Source: Paenibacillus xylanexedens (GTDB lineage: Bacteria; Bacillota; Bacilli; Paenibacillales; Paenibacillaceae). Taken from it: 64,000 nt of DNA. The stretch is taken from contig NZ_VEIO01000008.1 of assembly GCF_007680605.1 (NCBI RefSeq), positions 62,001 through 126,000 of the forward strand, written 5' to 3'. Shown in pieces: positions 27,436-36,045 of the stretch. The notes under the pieces are model-generated. The model searched no databases, was not told where the DNA came from, and was given only the letters and a program-made list of their open reading frames with translations. Both the position numbers and the translations under genes were made by a program. Within the stretch, counting starts at the first letter, position 1, and every line of letters begins with the position of its first letter.

Positions 27436-27753
27436 ATGGGAGAACAACGGCAACGATACAATGAAGAATTCAGGAAACAAACGGTAAAATTTATTGAAGA
27501 GCAGACCAAGACACTCGGAGACTTGGCAGAAGAACTCAACATTCCCAAAAGTACATTACACCAGTGGATGGGCAAATATCGTGAACTTAAACATGAGCCT
27601 GTAGCTAGCGTAGATCGCGTGAAAGAACTGGAAGCTGAGCTCCAAGAAATGCGCCGGTTACTTCAAGAGAAAGAACATACCCTTGCGGACACGCAAGAGG
27701 AACTGGCTATCGTAAAAAAAGCAGTGCACATCTTCAGCAAACCAAAGAACTAA
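27436..27753 (+). CDS. IS3-family transposase OrfA
   Basis: 105 residues with a helix-turn-helix (LGDLAEELNIPKSTLHQWMGKYRE) followed by a leucine-zipper coiled coil (VKELEAELQEMRRLLQEKEHTLADTQEEL), the normal OrfA layout. It binds the IS ends and, after -1 slippage at 27714-27721, is fused to OrfB. Intact. CGGAGGTG precedes ATG. Confidence 0.92.
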   Translation: MGEQRQRYNEEFRKQTVKFIEEQTKTLGDLAEELNIPKSTLHQWMGKYRELKHEPVASVDRVKELEAELQEMRRLLQEKEHTLADTQEELAIVKKAVHIFSKPKN

Positions 27754-28628
27754 GGTTTCAATTTGTGGAAAACCATCGCTCCCTGTTTTCTTTGGAGAAG
27801 ATGTGCACCCTGTTACATGTGTCACGGAGCGGATATTACAAATGGCGGATGGATCGAACAAGTAAACAGCAGCACCGGAGAGCTGAGATCATGAAGCGTA
27901 TTCGGTTTCATTTCTAGGACCACCAGAAGCGGTGTGGAAGTCCGAAAATTACGTATGCGCTCCATCTGGAAGGATACAAAATCTCTTCCCGTACCGTCAG
28001 TATATACATGCGTCAAATGAATCTTCGTTCCGTGCATAGTCCAAGGTATCGTGTCCAAACAACGGATTCTAACCATCATCATCCCATTGCACCCAATACG
28101 CTGAACCAGCAATTTCAAACGTCCAAACCAAACACCGCATGGGTCACCGACATCACTTACATTCCCTGCCGAGGAGGCCGGTTACATCTCGCCAGTGTTC
28201 TGGATTTGTGTACGCGTGAAATTGTAGGCTGGCGTCTGTACAACCATATGGAAACGAGCCTGGTGCTCGATGCATTGAATGATGCTTACCGGGCTAAACG
28301 TCCCGCTCCAGGACTGCTCCATCACTCGGATCGCGGCTCACAGTACACGTCAAAAGAATACGTGGAGCAACTGAAATCGTATGGTATGGAACTCAGTATG
28401 AGCCGCCGAGGAAACTGTTAAGATAACGCATGTATCGAGTCTTGGCACAGTATTTTGAAGAAGGAGCTCATTTACTGTAACCCTCGTTTTAAGAATCCAG
28501 AAGAGGCTTATACCGCCATTTACCAGTACATTGAGTTCTATTACAACCGCAAGCGAATGCATGGGGCGCTAGGTTATCTTTCCCCTGCTCGTTTTGCGAA
28601 GAAATTTACGGACAAATCCATCGCGTGA
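27720..28628 (+). pseudogene. IS3-family transposase OrfB, two in-frame stops
   Basis: The -1 frame encodes an rve/DDE integrase: LRFQFVENHRSLFSLEKMC and VSRSGYYKWR at the start, TDITYI (first Asp), HHSDRGSQYTS (second Asp), IESWHSILKKE (Glu). TAG at 27915 interrupts the start region after RIRFHF, and TAA at 28419 replaces the Tyr of the usual GNCYDNA motif. Both are single-base changes from sense codons. Remaining sequence is collinear to the final stop, so the inactivation looks recent. Confidence 0.9.
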
Positions 28629-28843
28629 GTGTCTACTTTCTTGACATAGTTCCAAAATATTGAATATATATGTATTTGTACCTTTACTACAGATGAAATC
28701 ATCCGATAACACTATAAAACTAGACATTTTTCCAAAAGTGACTAAAAAACAGACAGCTGTATTCTTTTGATCATACCTTCTTTCCCGGTGCAGGTTTACA
28801 TTGGAAATGTGAAGAATACACCATCTTTTGGAGGCGATTGATC

Positions 28844-30424
28844 GTGAAAAAAGAACATGGCTCTAAACAGGTTTATTTTGTCGGCGGCGGTATTGCTTCT
28901 CTCGCGGGAGCAGCCTATTTAGTCAGAGACTGTGATTTCCCTGGCGAAAATATTCACATCATTGAGGAAATGCCGATTCTCGGGGGCAGCAATGACGGTG
29001 CAGGTAATCCGGAACAAGGTTACGTCATTCGCGGTGGGCGGATGCTCAACGATGAGGCATATGAAAATCTGTGGGAGCTGCTGGCGACCATCCCTTCCAT
29101 CGAACATCCGGGTATGTCGGTCAGAGAAGAAATTACGGCCTTTGACGACGCTAACCCCACACACTCCAATGCACGGTTAATTAACCGCGATGGGCAGGTG
29201 GAAGATGTGTTGTCCATGGGGTTTGATATGGCCGACCGGCTGGCGATGGGCAAACTCATCGTTACTCCTGAAGACACGCTGGGTAAATTGCGGATCAACG
29301 ACTGGTTTGCACCCCACTTTTTCCAAACGAACTTCTGGTACATGTGGGCGACAACGTTTGCCTTTCAGCCTAGGCACAGTGCGGTGGAGTTCAAACGATA
29401 TATGCTTCGCTTTTTTCACGAATTTCCACGAATTCAAACGCTCGAAGGGGTTACACGTACCCCCTATAACCAATATGACTCCATCATTCTGCCACTGCAC
29501 CGATATTTGGAGCCGTACGGCGTAGATTTTACGCTGAAATGTACCGTTACTGACCTGGACTTCAAAGAGGGCGACGGAATTACGGTCACGGGTATGCATG
29601 TGCGGCGGAACGGTACCCAGGAAGTGATCGACATTCATGAGGGTGATCTGGTCATTGTTACGAACGGCTCGATGACGGAAGGTGCTGACCTTGGTTCGAT
29701 GACTTCCGCTCCCAAACTGAACGGCAAGGGCAGCTCTTGGAAGCTGTGGGAGAACATTGCGGAGAAAAAACCGATGCTGGGCAACCCTTCTTCGTTCAAT
29801 GATCATGTCGATGAGTCCAAATGGGAATCATTCACCGTCACTTTCCAGGATTCCGTTTTCTTTGATCTGATGGAAAAATTCACACGCAACCGCGCAGGTA
29901 CTGGAGCCCTTGTGACATTCAAAGATTCAAGCTGGTTCATGTCAGTCGTGTTGGCCTTCCAGCCGCATTTCCGGAATCAGCCGGACCATGTCAAAGTCTT
30001 CTGGGGCTATGGTTTGTATCCTGACAACGTAGGGGACTATGTGAAAAAAAGAATGTGTGATTGCACGGGTGAAGAGATTATGCAAGAATTGATCGGCCAT
30101 CTTCATTTCCAGGAGCACCAAGAGGAGATCATGGCTACGGCCAACTGTATCCCTTGTATGATGCCTTATATCACCGCGCAATTCATGCCAAGGCTGAACA
30201 GTGACCGCCCTCAAGTCGTGCCGGAAGGTTCAACGAATCTGGCATTTATCAGTCAATTTTGCGAGATTCCAGATGATGTGGTGTTCACGGAGGAATATTC
30301 GGTTCGCGCCGCACGCATCGCCATCTACACCTTACTTGGCATCAACCGTCCGGTTGAGCCGATCCATCAATATCAGTACGATGTGCGAACACTGTTCAGC
30401 AGTTTCGTGACTTCGTTTAGATAG
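28844..30424 (+). CDS. ohyA: Oleate hydratase (MCRA family)
   Basis: FAD-dependent hydratase that adds water to the 9-double bond of oleate to give 10-hydroxystearate, detoxifying or reshaping free fatty acids. The 526-residue protein has the dinucleotide motif VGGGIASLAGAAYLVRD, then EEMPILGGSNDGAGNPEQGYVIRGGRML, an FWYMWATTFAFQPRHSAVEFKRYM core and a C-terminal FTEEYSVRAARIAIYTLLG. The residue after RGGR is Met where most oleate hydratases have the catalytic Glu; the shorter Rhodococcus-type subgroup has Met there as I recall. GTG 28844 lies nine bases after GGAGG and is preferred to TTG 28838. Confidence 0.9.
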   Translation: MKKEHGSKQVYFVGGGIASLAGAAYLVRDCDFPGENIHIIEEMPILGGSNDGAGNPEQGYVIRGGRMLNDEAYENLWELLATIPSIEHPGMSVREEITAFDDANPTHSNARLINRDGQVEDVLSMGFDMADRLAMGKLIVTPEDTLGKLRINDWFAPHFFQTNFWYMWATTFAFQPRHSAVEFKRYMLRFFHEFPRIQTLEGVTRTPYNQYDSIILPLHRYLEPYGVDFTLKCTVTDLDFKEGDGITVTGMHVRRNGTQEVIDIHEGDLVIVTNGSMTEGADLGSMTSAPKLNGKGSSWKLWENIAEKKPMLGNPSSFNDHVDESKWESFTVTFQDSVFFDLMEKFTRNRAGTGALVTFKDSSWFMSVVLAFQPHFRNQPDHVKVFWGYGLYPDNVGDYVKKRMCDCTGEEIMQELIGHLHFQEHQEEIMATANCIPCMMPYITAQFMPRLNSDRPQVVPEGSTNLAFISQFCEIPDDVVFTEEYSVRAARIAIYTLLGINRPVEPIHQYQYDVRTLFSSFVTSFR

Positions 30425-30506
30425 TAGTTGAACAGAATACTTGAAGCTTGGGTGTGATTTGATTCATTTCTATGACTGTTACTATAAAAAATCAAATGAA
30501 AACATC

Positions 30507-30580
30507 AAAAGAGCCCCGTCAGATCTAAAATGTACCCTTTGTAAAGGACATTTTGATTCTTTGACAGGACTCTTTTTTTG
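30507..30580 (+). terminator. Long terminator hairpin after oleate hydratase
   Basis: AAAAGAGCCCCGTCA pairs with TGACAGGACTCTTTT with small bulges; an inner AAAATGT/ACATTTT stem fills the loop. A T-run follows on the plus strand. A partial repeat of the inner part (ATGTATCTTTTGTAAAG) lies just downstream. Confidence 0.75.
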
Positions 30581-30654
30581 AAATGTATCTTTTGTAAAGC
30601 TGTAAAGTATGTAAGAACAGACCCCATAAATAAAATTGCCATGCTGGGCGGCAC

Positions 30655-30745
30655 ACCACCTTCGCGAAAGGAGCAAACAAAAAAACAAAGAGCACACTAA
30701 TAAACAGAGAGCAAACCGAAAACAAAGAGCAAACCAAAAAAACAT
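30655..30745. repeat. A-rich degenerate tandem repeat
   Basis: Four to five imperfect units of the type AAAGAGCAAACCAAAAAAAC (for example near 30668, 30690, 30708, 30727). The minus-strand open frame through it is a low-complexity Phe/Leu/Cys string and not a gene. Confidence 0.55.
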
Positions 30746-30767
30746 AGACAAAAACTAGCTAATTGAT

Positions 30768-30919
30768 GCTCTAACGATCACCAGAGACCTTATTTGCGAT
30801 AAAACGTCTCTTTTACACCCTAAAACTGCTCATTTACATGAAATAGCGTGTGTGGTGATCGTTAGAATCGAAAACACTGCAAAATAGGGCAAATAAGCTC
30901 CCTCAGGATCGTTAGAGCG
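30768..30919. repeat. Palindromic intergenic element built from CTAACGATC arms
   Basis: GCTCTAACGATC at 30768 is the exact inverse of GATCGTTAGAGC at 30908. A second perfect 14-bp inverted pair, TCTAACGATCACCA (30770) and TGGTGATCGTTAGA (30853), shares the left arm. TTATTTGC and GCAAATAA are a further inverted pair. The unit could form alternative cruciform or RNA hairpins. Confidence 0.75.
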
Positions 30920-31187
30920 TCAAACATCATTGTCACAGTCTGGCTCGCACTCACCACTTGCCGCAACGGTTTATAGTGTGAACTATTCGCATTGCGTTCA
31001 GCGTTCAGCTCCCAGCACGTAGTGCCCTGCTTCATAACGAGGTGGTCAGCCGCGACTAAGCATAATTCGATACTTCTTCAATATATTTGGGTTATTACTG
31101 GGTTCCCCACTCTACTATTCGTCAGGATAAAGTTACAGGCCTGCCTGCATCCATCCATCCTTGACCAACTCCGTCTTTATTCTAACT
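30920..31187. other. Intergenic remainder, nothing seen
   Basis: The stretch after the palindromic element up to the hypothetical minus-strand gene shows no gene, terminator with a U-run or other repeat that could be supported. Confidence 0.4.
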
Positions 31188-31559
31188 TTACGAACGAAAC
31201 GTAGTAAATTTCAGCATGTGCACCAGCTTGGAGAAATGAGTGATCTCCCGATCTACGTCTTTGGTGTCTGCACCAGCCATTGCCTGATTAGCTCGCAACG
31301 TTCTGCGTGTATTCAGCATGCCTTCAATGAGCTTCATGACTGTATTGCGTCCACGATGGTCCACAATCATGTATTTTTTACGTTTATCCAGCTCAATCCA
31401 TACGATGTTGTTAAAGGTTGTGAACAGATGTTTTCGGTACTGCTCCATATCCGTTTCATTGTAATGCTCGCCATAAAAAGCATAGTATCCGTGAATGTGC
31501 AGCTTCTCCGCCAGCACAGGGATAAACGGATCATGTTCCAGCATGGCGTTACGTTCCAT
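31188..31559 (-). CDS. Hypothetical protein upstream-oriented to nagA end
   Basis: A 123-residue cytosolic protein, family not recognised. The sequence has a GYYAFYGEHYNETDMEQYRKHLFTT start and a basic FTTFRS end. ATG 31559 follows CGGAGG by eight bases; the frame extends a little further up without a ribosome site. It lies beyond the nagA stop on the same strand (about 77 nt upstream by coordinate order it precedes nothing else), so it may be the last member of the nag transcript or independent. Confidence 0.6.
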   Translation of the reverse strand: MERNAMLEHDPFIPVLAEKLHIHGYYAFYGEHYNETDMEQYRKHLFTTFNNIVWIELDKRKKYMIVDHRGRNTVMKLIEGMLNTRRTLRANQAMAGADTKDVDREITHFSKLVHMLKFTTFRS

Positions 31560-31636
31560 GGTGCATGCCTCCGTTAAATGATCCGCAGATCTCATTTTTG
31601 AGATCTATTTTAACATATTGTTCAGCGTATTTCCTC

Positions 31637-32851
31637 TCAGATGCTCACCCTTCTGCCTTTCACCCACACCGTATCAATCTCCAAATCCTCATGCAGCAAA
31701 ACGATATCTGCCTGTTTCCCTTTCGTCAGGGAACCCGTTCGGTGGTCCATACCTAGCAAACGTGCTGGCGTCAAGCTGGCTGCTCTAGAAGCAGCGATTA
31801 GACTCAGCCCTACTTCCTGCACAAGATAACGGAACCCACGAACCATAGTCAACGTGCTTCCTGCAAGAGCGCCGCCTTCTTTCAAACGCGCCTCGCCGTT
31901 CTTCACAATAACGGGCAGATCACCGATTTTGTATTCGCCATCGTCCAGCCCTGCCGCTGACATCGCATCGGTAATCAGCACCAGCTGATCATTGCCTTGT
32001 TTCAGTTGAGCAAGGATCGAAATCGCGGCAGGGTGCACATGAATCCCGTCGGCAATGACTTCGGCGCTAATACGCGGATCACTTAGCACGGCTCCTGCTG
32101 TTCCCGGCTCACGATGGTGTAGCGGTGTCATCGCGTTAAACGTATGCACGGCATGATGCAATCCGGCCTCCACTGCGCGCTGTACGTCATCGTAAGTTGC
32201 ATCCGTGTGACCGAGCGCAGCCGTTATCCGCTGTTCCCGTAGCCAGGAGATGACCTCCAGCGCACCTTCACGTTCTGGTGCCAGCGTCACCTGCCGGATC
32301 AGGCCAGGATATTGCTTTTCCCATTCCTGCAGCCAAGCGACGTCAGGAAGCACGATATGATCCGGATTTTGCGCGCCAGGCCACTTTGGACTAAAAAAAG
32401 GGCCCTCCAAATGAACGCCTTCCAGCTGAGCGTACGGCATTTCCTCTGATCGGTAGCGATGTACTTCAGCCAAAACATGATCCAGACGTTCCTTCGGAGC
32501 CGTCATCGATGTTGCCAACATTGCCGTTGTTCCCTGCGAACTATGAAATGAAGTGATCTTGTCCAACACGTCAGGACTGGCATCCATGAAATCTTCCCCG
32601 TTACCGCCATGGACATGGATATCGATAAAACCAGGCACGATTAAGCCCTTCCCTTTGGCAGGAATCACTCCCGCTTCTCGTCGAATGGATTCAGGCAGAC
32701 CTTCCGGTATGCCGGCATATACGATTTTCCCAGCGCGCCAGGCGATCAGGCCTCCTTCCAGCAATTCATCGGCAAGCAACAGTCTGCCGCGAAGCAAGCT
32801 TATCTTTTTCTCAACTTCACCGCCGCTGGCTCTAGGATTGGTTTCCGTCAT
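31637..32851 (-). CDS. nagA: N-acetylglucosamine-6-phosphate deacetylase
   Basis: Removes acetate from GlcNAc-6-P to give GlcN-6-P in amino-sugar catabolism. The 404-residue amidohydrolase shows PGFIDIHVHGGNGEDFMD, HLEGPFFSPKWPGAQNP, ALGHTDATYDDVQRAVEAGLHHAVHTFNAM and LITDAMSAAG, giving the metal-binding Glu, His and catalytic Asp. GGGAGG precedes ATG, which overlaps the nagB stop (ATGA). It works directly with NagB on the same transcript. Confidence 0.95.
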   Translation of the reverse strand: MTETNPRASGGEVEKKISLLRGRLLLADELLEGGLIAWRAGKIVYAGIPEGLPESIRREAGVIPAKGKGLIVPGFIDIHVHGGNGEDFMDASPDVLDKITSFHSSQGTTAMLATSMTAPKERLDHVLAEVHRYRSEEMPYAQLEGVHLEGPFFSPKWPGAQNPDHIVLPDVAWLQEWEKQYPGLIRQVTLAPEREGALEVISWLREQRITAALGHTDATYDDVQRAVEAGLHHAVHTFNAMTPLHHREPGTAGAVLSDPRISAEVIADGIHVHPAAISILAQLKQGNDQLVLITDAMSAAGLDDGEYKIGDLPVIVKNGEARLKEGGALAGSTLTMVRGFRYLVQEVGLSLIAASRAASLTPARLLGMDHRTGSLTKGKQADIVLLHEDLEIDTVWVKGRRVSI

Positions 32852-33576
32852 CTAACCAGCCTCCCAGCCGCTCGATCCAGCAATACAACCACGTTCGGAT
32901 GACATTGCAGCAAGGATGCCGGGCAGGATGTGGTGATCGGGCCCATGAACGCTTCGCGGATAATCTCCGCTTTTTCCTCTCCACGGGCAATGAGCAGGAT
33001 TTGTTTTGCTTTTAAAATAGAACCGACCCCCATCGTGATCGCTTGCGCTGGTACTTCGTCGATGCTGTCAAAAAAGCGGGCATTCGCCTTTCTCGTCTCT
33101 TCCTTAAGATCCACCACATGGGTGCGTCCCGTCAATTCCGTTCCAGGTTCATTAAAACCGATATGACCATTGTGCCCGATCCCGAGCAATTGCAGATCCA
33201 CAGGCCCACGATCCTCCAAACGTCGCTCATAACCGGCACATTCCTCTTCCAAATCCACCGCCTCGCCATTTGGCACATTCGTGCGGGACAGGTCGATGTC
33301 GATATGATTAAACAGCTGTTCATTCATAAAACTGCGGTAGCTTTCACGGTGCTCTGTAGGTAAACCTACATATTCATCCAGGTTAAAAGAAGAGGCCTGT
33401 GCAAAGCTTACCAATCCTTTTTGATATAGCGTGATTAACTGTTTATAAACACCCACAGGTGAACTTCCCGTTGCAAGTCCAAGTACGGCACGAGGTTTCG
33501 TTTGCAGCAAGCTGGCGATCAAACCTGCACCTGTCGCGTTCAAATCTTCTTCATGTTCAAAAATACGAATATTCAT
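32848..33576 (-). CDS. nagB: Glucosamine-6-phosphate deaminase
   Basis: Converts GlcN-6-P to fructose-6-P and ammonia, feeding glycolysis. The 242-residue protein shows VLGLATGSSPVGVYKQL, NLDEYVGL, LLGIGHNGHIGFNEPGT and ITMGVGSILKAK, the family's active-site segments (Asp, His, Glu). It follows the RpiR regulator gene by 3 nt and overlaps nagA. GGAGGTG sits before ATG. Its length is that of the compact Bacillota type without the allosteric tail. Confidence 0.96.
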   Translation of the reverse strand: MNIRIFEHEEDLNATGAGLIASLLQTKPRAVLGLATGSSPVGVYKQLITLYQKGLVSFAQASSFNLDEYVGLPTEHRESYRSFMNEQLFNHIDIDLSRTNVPNGEAVDLEEECAGYERRLEDRGPVDLQLLGIGHNGHIGFNEPGTELTGRTHVVDLKEETRKANARFFDSIDEVPAQAITMGVGSILKAKQILLIARGEEKAEIIREAFMGPITTSCPASLLQCHPNVVVLLDRAAGRLVR

Positions 33577-33579
33577 CTG

Positions 33580-34443
33580 TTAAGCACCTCCGGTGTGATG
33601 GAAACGATAGGACTGCACATTGTGGTACGACTGCTCAAGTTTAGGTATAAATTGATCAAAATCGGCACTCACCATGCCTGTGAACAAAATATCAATCACA
33701 TGCAGCAACGCAATGCGTGAAGCCATGTCCCCGCGCCGCATCCCTTCTTCAAGAGAAGATGTGAAGAGCGGGATATCCGATACGGTTGCCAGTGAGTTAC
33801 TGCCATATGACGTCAGCGAGATGGTGGAAGCGCCAGCCTGTTTGGCACAAGTCAGGGCATCGATGGTCTCCGGGGTTTCACCTGAGTAGGACACAGCCAT
33901 CGCCACATCTCCTGGCCCCAGCGAGGAAGCGGATGTAATTTGCATATGGGAATCGGAAAAGGCAGTACAGCTTTTGCCGATCCGCACCAGCTTCTGATAA
34001 AAATCCTGTGTAACAATGGACGAAGTCGCCACCCCGTAAAGGTCAATACGCCGGGCCTGACACAACAGCTGCACCACTTGTTCCAGCCTGCCCAAATCCA
34101 GCAAACGTGTGGTATCTGCAATCGAAGCGAGATGATTCGCTTCAATAGCCTCGACGATTTTGGATAACGGGTTGCCTGCAACAATATCCTGATAGGCCGT
34201 TTCATTCGGTGCGTGCGACAGCTCGGCGGCGAGTTTCATTTTGAGATCGGGGAAACCTTTGAAATGAAATGATTTGCAAAAACGAGTCACGGTCGCCGCG
34301 CTTGTCCCGCTCTGTTCAGCCAACTGGTTGATGGTCATGCCCGGCACGTCCGATGGCGATTGGATAATCACCTCGGCGATTCGTCTCTCCTGAGACGGCA
34401 AATTGTGCATTTCTTGCTTCAATGCATGTAAGATGGCTGCCAT
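33580..34443 (-). CDS. RpiR/MurR-family transcriptional regulator of the nag operon
   Basis: A 287-residue regulator. The N-terminal HTH_6 domain (about 1-75) contains MTINQLAEQSGTSAATVTRFCKSFHFKGFPDLKMKLA, and the C-terminal SIS sugar-phosphate isomerase domain includes RIDLYGVATSSIVTQDF and GDVAMAVSYSGETPETIDAL. The ligand is probably an amino-sugar phosphate. First gene of the nag operon, so likely autoregulated. ATG 34443 has AGAGG just upstream; an in-frame GTG lies inside that site. Confidence 0.92.
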   Translation of the reverse strand: MAAILHALKQEMHNLPSQERRIAEVIIQSPSDVPGMTINQLAEQSGTSAATVTRFCKSFHFKGFPDLKMKLAAELSHAPNETAYQDIVAGNPLSKIVEAIEANHLASIADTTRLLDLGRLEQVVQLLCQARRIDLYGVATSSIVTQDFYQKLVRIGKSCTAFSDSHMQITSASSLGPGDVAMAVSYSGETPETIDALTCAKQAGASTISLTSYGSNSLATVSDIPLFTSSLEEGMRRGDMASRIALLHVIDILFTGMVSADFDQFIPKLEQSYHNVQSYRFHHTGGA

Positions 34444-34458
34444 AAGCACCTCTTTAAT

Positions 34459-34478
34459 ATGAAAATTATTTTTATCAT
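34459..34478 (-). promoter_or_regulatory. Candidate RpiR-type operator in nag leader
   Basis: Minus strand ATGATAAAAATAATTTTCAT is an imperfect palindrome (ATGA/TCAT and AAAA/TTTT arms) just downstream of the predicted promoter and upstream of the regulator's ribosome site. Placement suits repression by the RpiR protein it precedes. Confidence 0.45.
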
Positions 34479-34514
34479 TTACTAATAAAAAAAGAAAATC
34501 GTTTTTACATCCTT

Positions 34515-34543
34515 ATTTTAATCAAGGTGCTCTGGCAAATCAA
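34515..34543 (-). promoter_or_regulatory. Candidate sigma-A promoter of the nag operon
   Basis: Minus strand TTGATT, 17 bases, TAAAAT. Located about 70-100 nt before the regulator start with the candidate operator between them. Confidence 0.55.
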
Positions 34544-34729
34544 GAGGATTTTCGCTGGAGTTGATATAAGTCCATTATGTTAATCAATCAGGCTTAGTCA
34601 CACCTTCAGTTCATTTGAAGTTTTCACATAGTCTGCTAAAGTTAATCGTATGTAATTTAACAACAGCAGAACAAATGGATGAGTCTATATGTGATGATAC
34701 TTTCAAGGATATAAAAAGGGGAACTGCTC

Positions 34730-35089
34730 ATGAATCGTAGACAGCGTAATAAAATCGTCCCAAATATCTGGATCATTGCCGCCAAGCGTAGTAACACCGC
34801 CCACAATTATTTTGCCCTCTATGCCATGGACTGGAGGCGTGGAGCCAGGTTGAGCTGGGAAGGTTGGAAACGTTATGAAGACCTTCTACAATTTCATGTG
34901 CCGATCAAACGAAAAGTGGCGGGACGCGCCAGCTCATCACAGCCTGCCGCTAAAATCGCCAAAAAGGCATTGTTTTTGCATTTAAATGAGACACAGTATG
35001 AGGAATTGGAGCAACTATTTTATCAGCCGTTTTCGAAGAAAAGATGGAAGGTTTTTATGAAGGAACATACGTATAAAGAAGAGGCTTGA
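34730..35089 (+). CDS. Hypothetical basic protein
   Basis: A 119-residue cytosolic protein not recognised as a named family. It has a basic N-terminus (MNRRQRNKIVPNIWIIAAKRS), an aromatic stretch and a C-terminal KKRWKVFMKEHTYKEEA. AAAGGGGAAC precedes ATG. It is followed by an unrelated pair of overlapping genes in the same direction. Confidence 0.6.
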   Translation: MNRRQRNKIVPNIWIIAAKRSNTAHNYFALYAMDWRRGARLSWEGWKRYEDLLQFHVPIKRKVAGRASSSQPAAKIAKKALFLHLNETQYEELEQLFYQPFSKKRWKVFMKEHTYKEEA

Positions 35090-35146
35090 TTAAAGTGAAC
35101 AAGAGGTGGATTTGGGATTATTGCTTCCTTTTAACGTTGGAGGATT

Positions 35147-35449
35147 ATGTTATACTTAGATCATCAGATTCATAGTGAGGTGGAGCCAGTGAAATGGGAG
35201 GACATTACTGAATTGCATCCGGGTCGTTTTGTGCTAGTTGAGGCAATTAAGGCGAGTTCCAATAATCAGCTACGTCAGTTGGAGGACATGTCAGTTATTC
35301 AAGACTATGATGATCCACAAAAGGCGTGGAGTGGGTATAAAGAGATGCATAAACTTCACCCCTCACGCGAGTTGTATGTTTTTCATACAAGTAGAAGCGA
35401 TGTGGAAGTTGTTGAGGAGTTTTTCTCAGGTGTAAGGCAACGAACATGA
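35147..35449 (+). CDS. Hypothetical protein overlapping an aspartyl protease gene
   Basis: Up to 100 residues, family not recognised; sequence mixes charged helices (WEDITELHPGRFVLVEAIKA, KAWSGYKEMHKLHPSRELYVFHTS). Two starts are possible: ATG 35147, with GGAGG only three bases upstream, or GTG 35189 behind GAGGTGG; the second gives 86 residues. Its stop overlaps the protease start by ATGA, so the two are translated together. A diverged, decayed copy of its 3' end lies at 38755-38800. Confidence 0.65.
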   Translation: MLYLDHQIHSEVEPVKWEDITELHPGRFVLVEAIKASSNNQLRQLEDMSVIQDYDDPQKAWSGYKEMHKLHPSRELYVFHTSRSDVEVVEEFFSGVRQRT

Positions 35450-35835
35450 AGCTAAAACTTATTAATGGCTTACCTATCATTTCCTTGACTGTAACTCATA
35501 ATGAACGATCCATTGTTTTGAATAATATACTTTTCGATACAGGCTGTGCGGCAACTGTTTTTGACACCGATGCTTTAGAAACAATTGGTTTACACATAGA
35601 TTTCATTAACGGAAAGGCTAAACGAATGTATGGTGTTGGAGGTACCAGTGAAATTTGCTATGAGCAACCGGTTCCTGACTTTTTCATTGGACATATTGAA
35701 ATAGCTGATTTCCCTCTTCAACTTGGTTCAATTCGAGAACCCTATGGCTTTGACGGAATTCTTGGTATTGATTTCATGATGAGAGCCAAATGTAAAGTTG
35801 ATTTTGAATCCATGAGTATAGCGTTTGAAAAGTAG
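35446..35835 (+). CDS. Retropepsin-like aspartyl protease
   Basis: A 129-residue protein with the aspartyl protease active-site signature: LFDTGCAATVFDTDALETIG (Asp-Thr-Gly) near residue 30 and a second-half hydrophobic loop FDGILGIDFM. The single-domain length suggests a homodimer, as in retropepsin-like bacterial proteases. Substrate unknown. It overlaps the preceding hypothetical gene and is followed by a terminator that lies inside the duplicated gerE-end segment. Confidence 0.75.
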   Translation: MKLKLINGLPIISLTVTHNERSIVLNNILFDTGCAATVFDTDALETIGLHIDFINGKAKRMYGVGGTSEICYEQPVPDFFIGHIEIADFPLQLGSIREPYGFDGILGIDFMMRAKCKVDFESMSIAFEK

Positions 35836-35859
35836 CTGTATTCGTTAAATACAAACATA

Positions 35860-35906
35860 AAAGCCTTTCCCCATGCTTCATACTGAAGGATAGAGAAAGG
35901 CTTTTG
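35860..35906. terminator. Bidirectional terminator, left copy
   Basis: AAAAGCCTTTCcC..GAGAAAGGCTTTT hairpin, loop of about 24 bases, with A/T runs on both sides. Ends the aspartyl protease transcript on the plus strand. Confidence 0.75.
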
Positions 35907-35937
35907 TGTTACGTCATTTTTAACTGTAATTCGCAGG

Positions 35938-36030
35938 CTAAATCTTAAGTTCTCCGAGCTTGATTAGCTCTATAACTGCCTGCGAACGACCCTTAACATT
36001 GAGTTTCTGCATCACATTGGAGATGTGGTT
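35938..36030 (-). pseudogene. gerE: Truncated gerE 3' fragment
   Basis: Encodes only NHISNVMQKLNVKGRSQAV-IELIKLGELKI and stop, i.e. the recognition helix end of GerE, with one conservative change from the intact copy. It joins non-gerE sequence at 36031 and has no start. Evidently a by-product of insertion or duplication. Confidence 0.9.
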
Positions 36031-36045
36031 TGAAGTACGCTTAAT

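Larger units (their letters stand above)
27380..28640 (+). mobile_element. Decayed IS3-family insertion sequence
   Basis: About 1.26 kb with imperfect terminal inverted repeats AAAGTGGACACCC (left) and GAGTGTCTACTTT (right, inverse of AAAGTAGACACTC). It holds orfA, a run of seven A residues followed by G for -1 frameshifting, and orfB in the -1 frame with a DDE domain. Two nonsense codons break orfB, so it cannot move itself. No convincing target duplication was found. Confidence 0.88.
35848..36030. repeat. Left copy of 183-bp direct repeat (gerE 3' end)
   Basis: Nearly identical (about four differences) to 38848-39031 in the same orientation. It includes the terminator hairpin AAAGCCTTTC..GAAAGGCTTT and the last 30 codons of gerE on the minus strand. 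The two copies bracket the AT-rich STAND NTPase gene. Confidence 0.92.

Noticed and set aside
27360..28660. Target-site duplication for the IS
   Set aside because: Compared bases on both sides of the inverted repeats; no matching 3-5 bp pair was convincing.
30482..30751. Minus-strand Phe/Leu/Cys-rich open frame
   Set aside because: Arises from the A-rich tandem repeat on the other strand; low complexity and no start signal.
33580..34729. glmS-type or other riboswitch upstream of nag genes
   Set aside because: The leader is short and AT-rich and shows no ribozyme or aptamer core.
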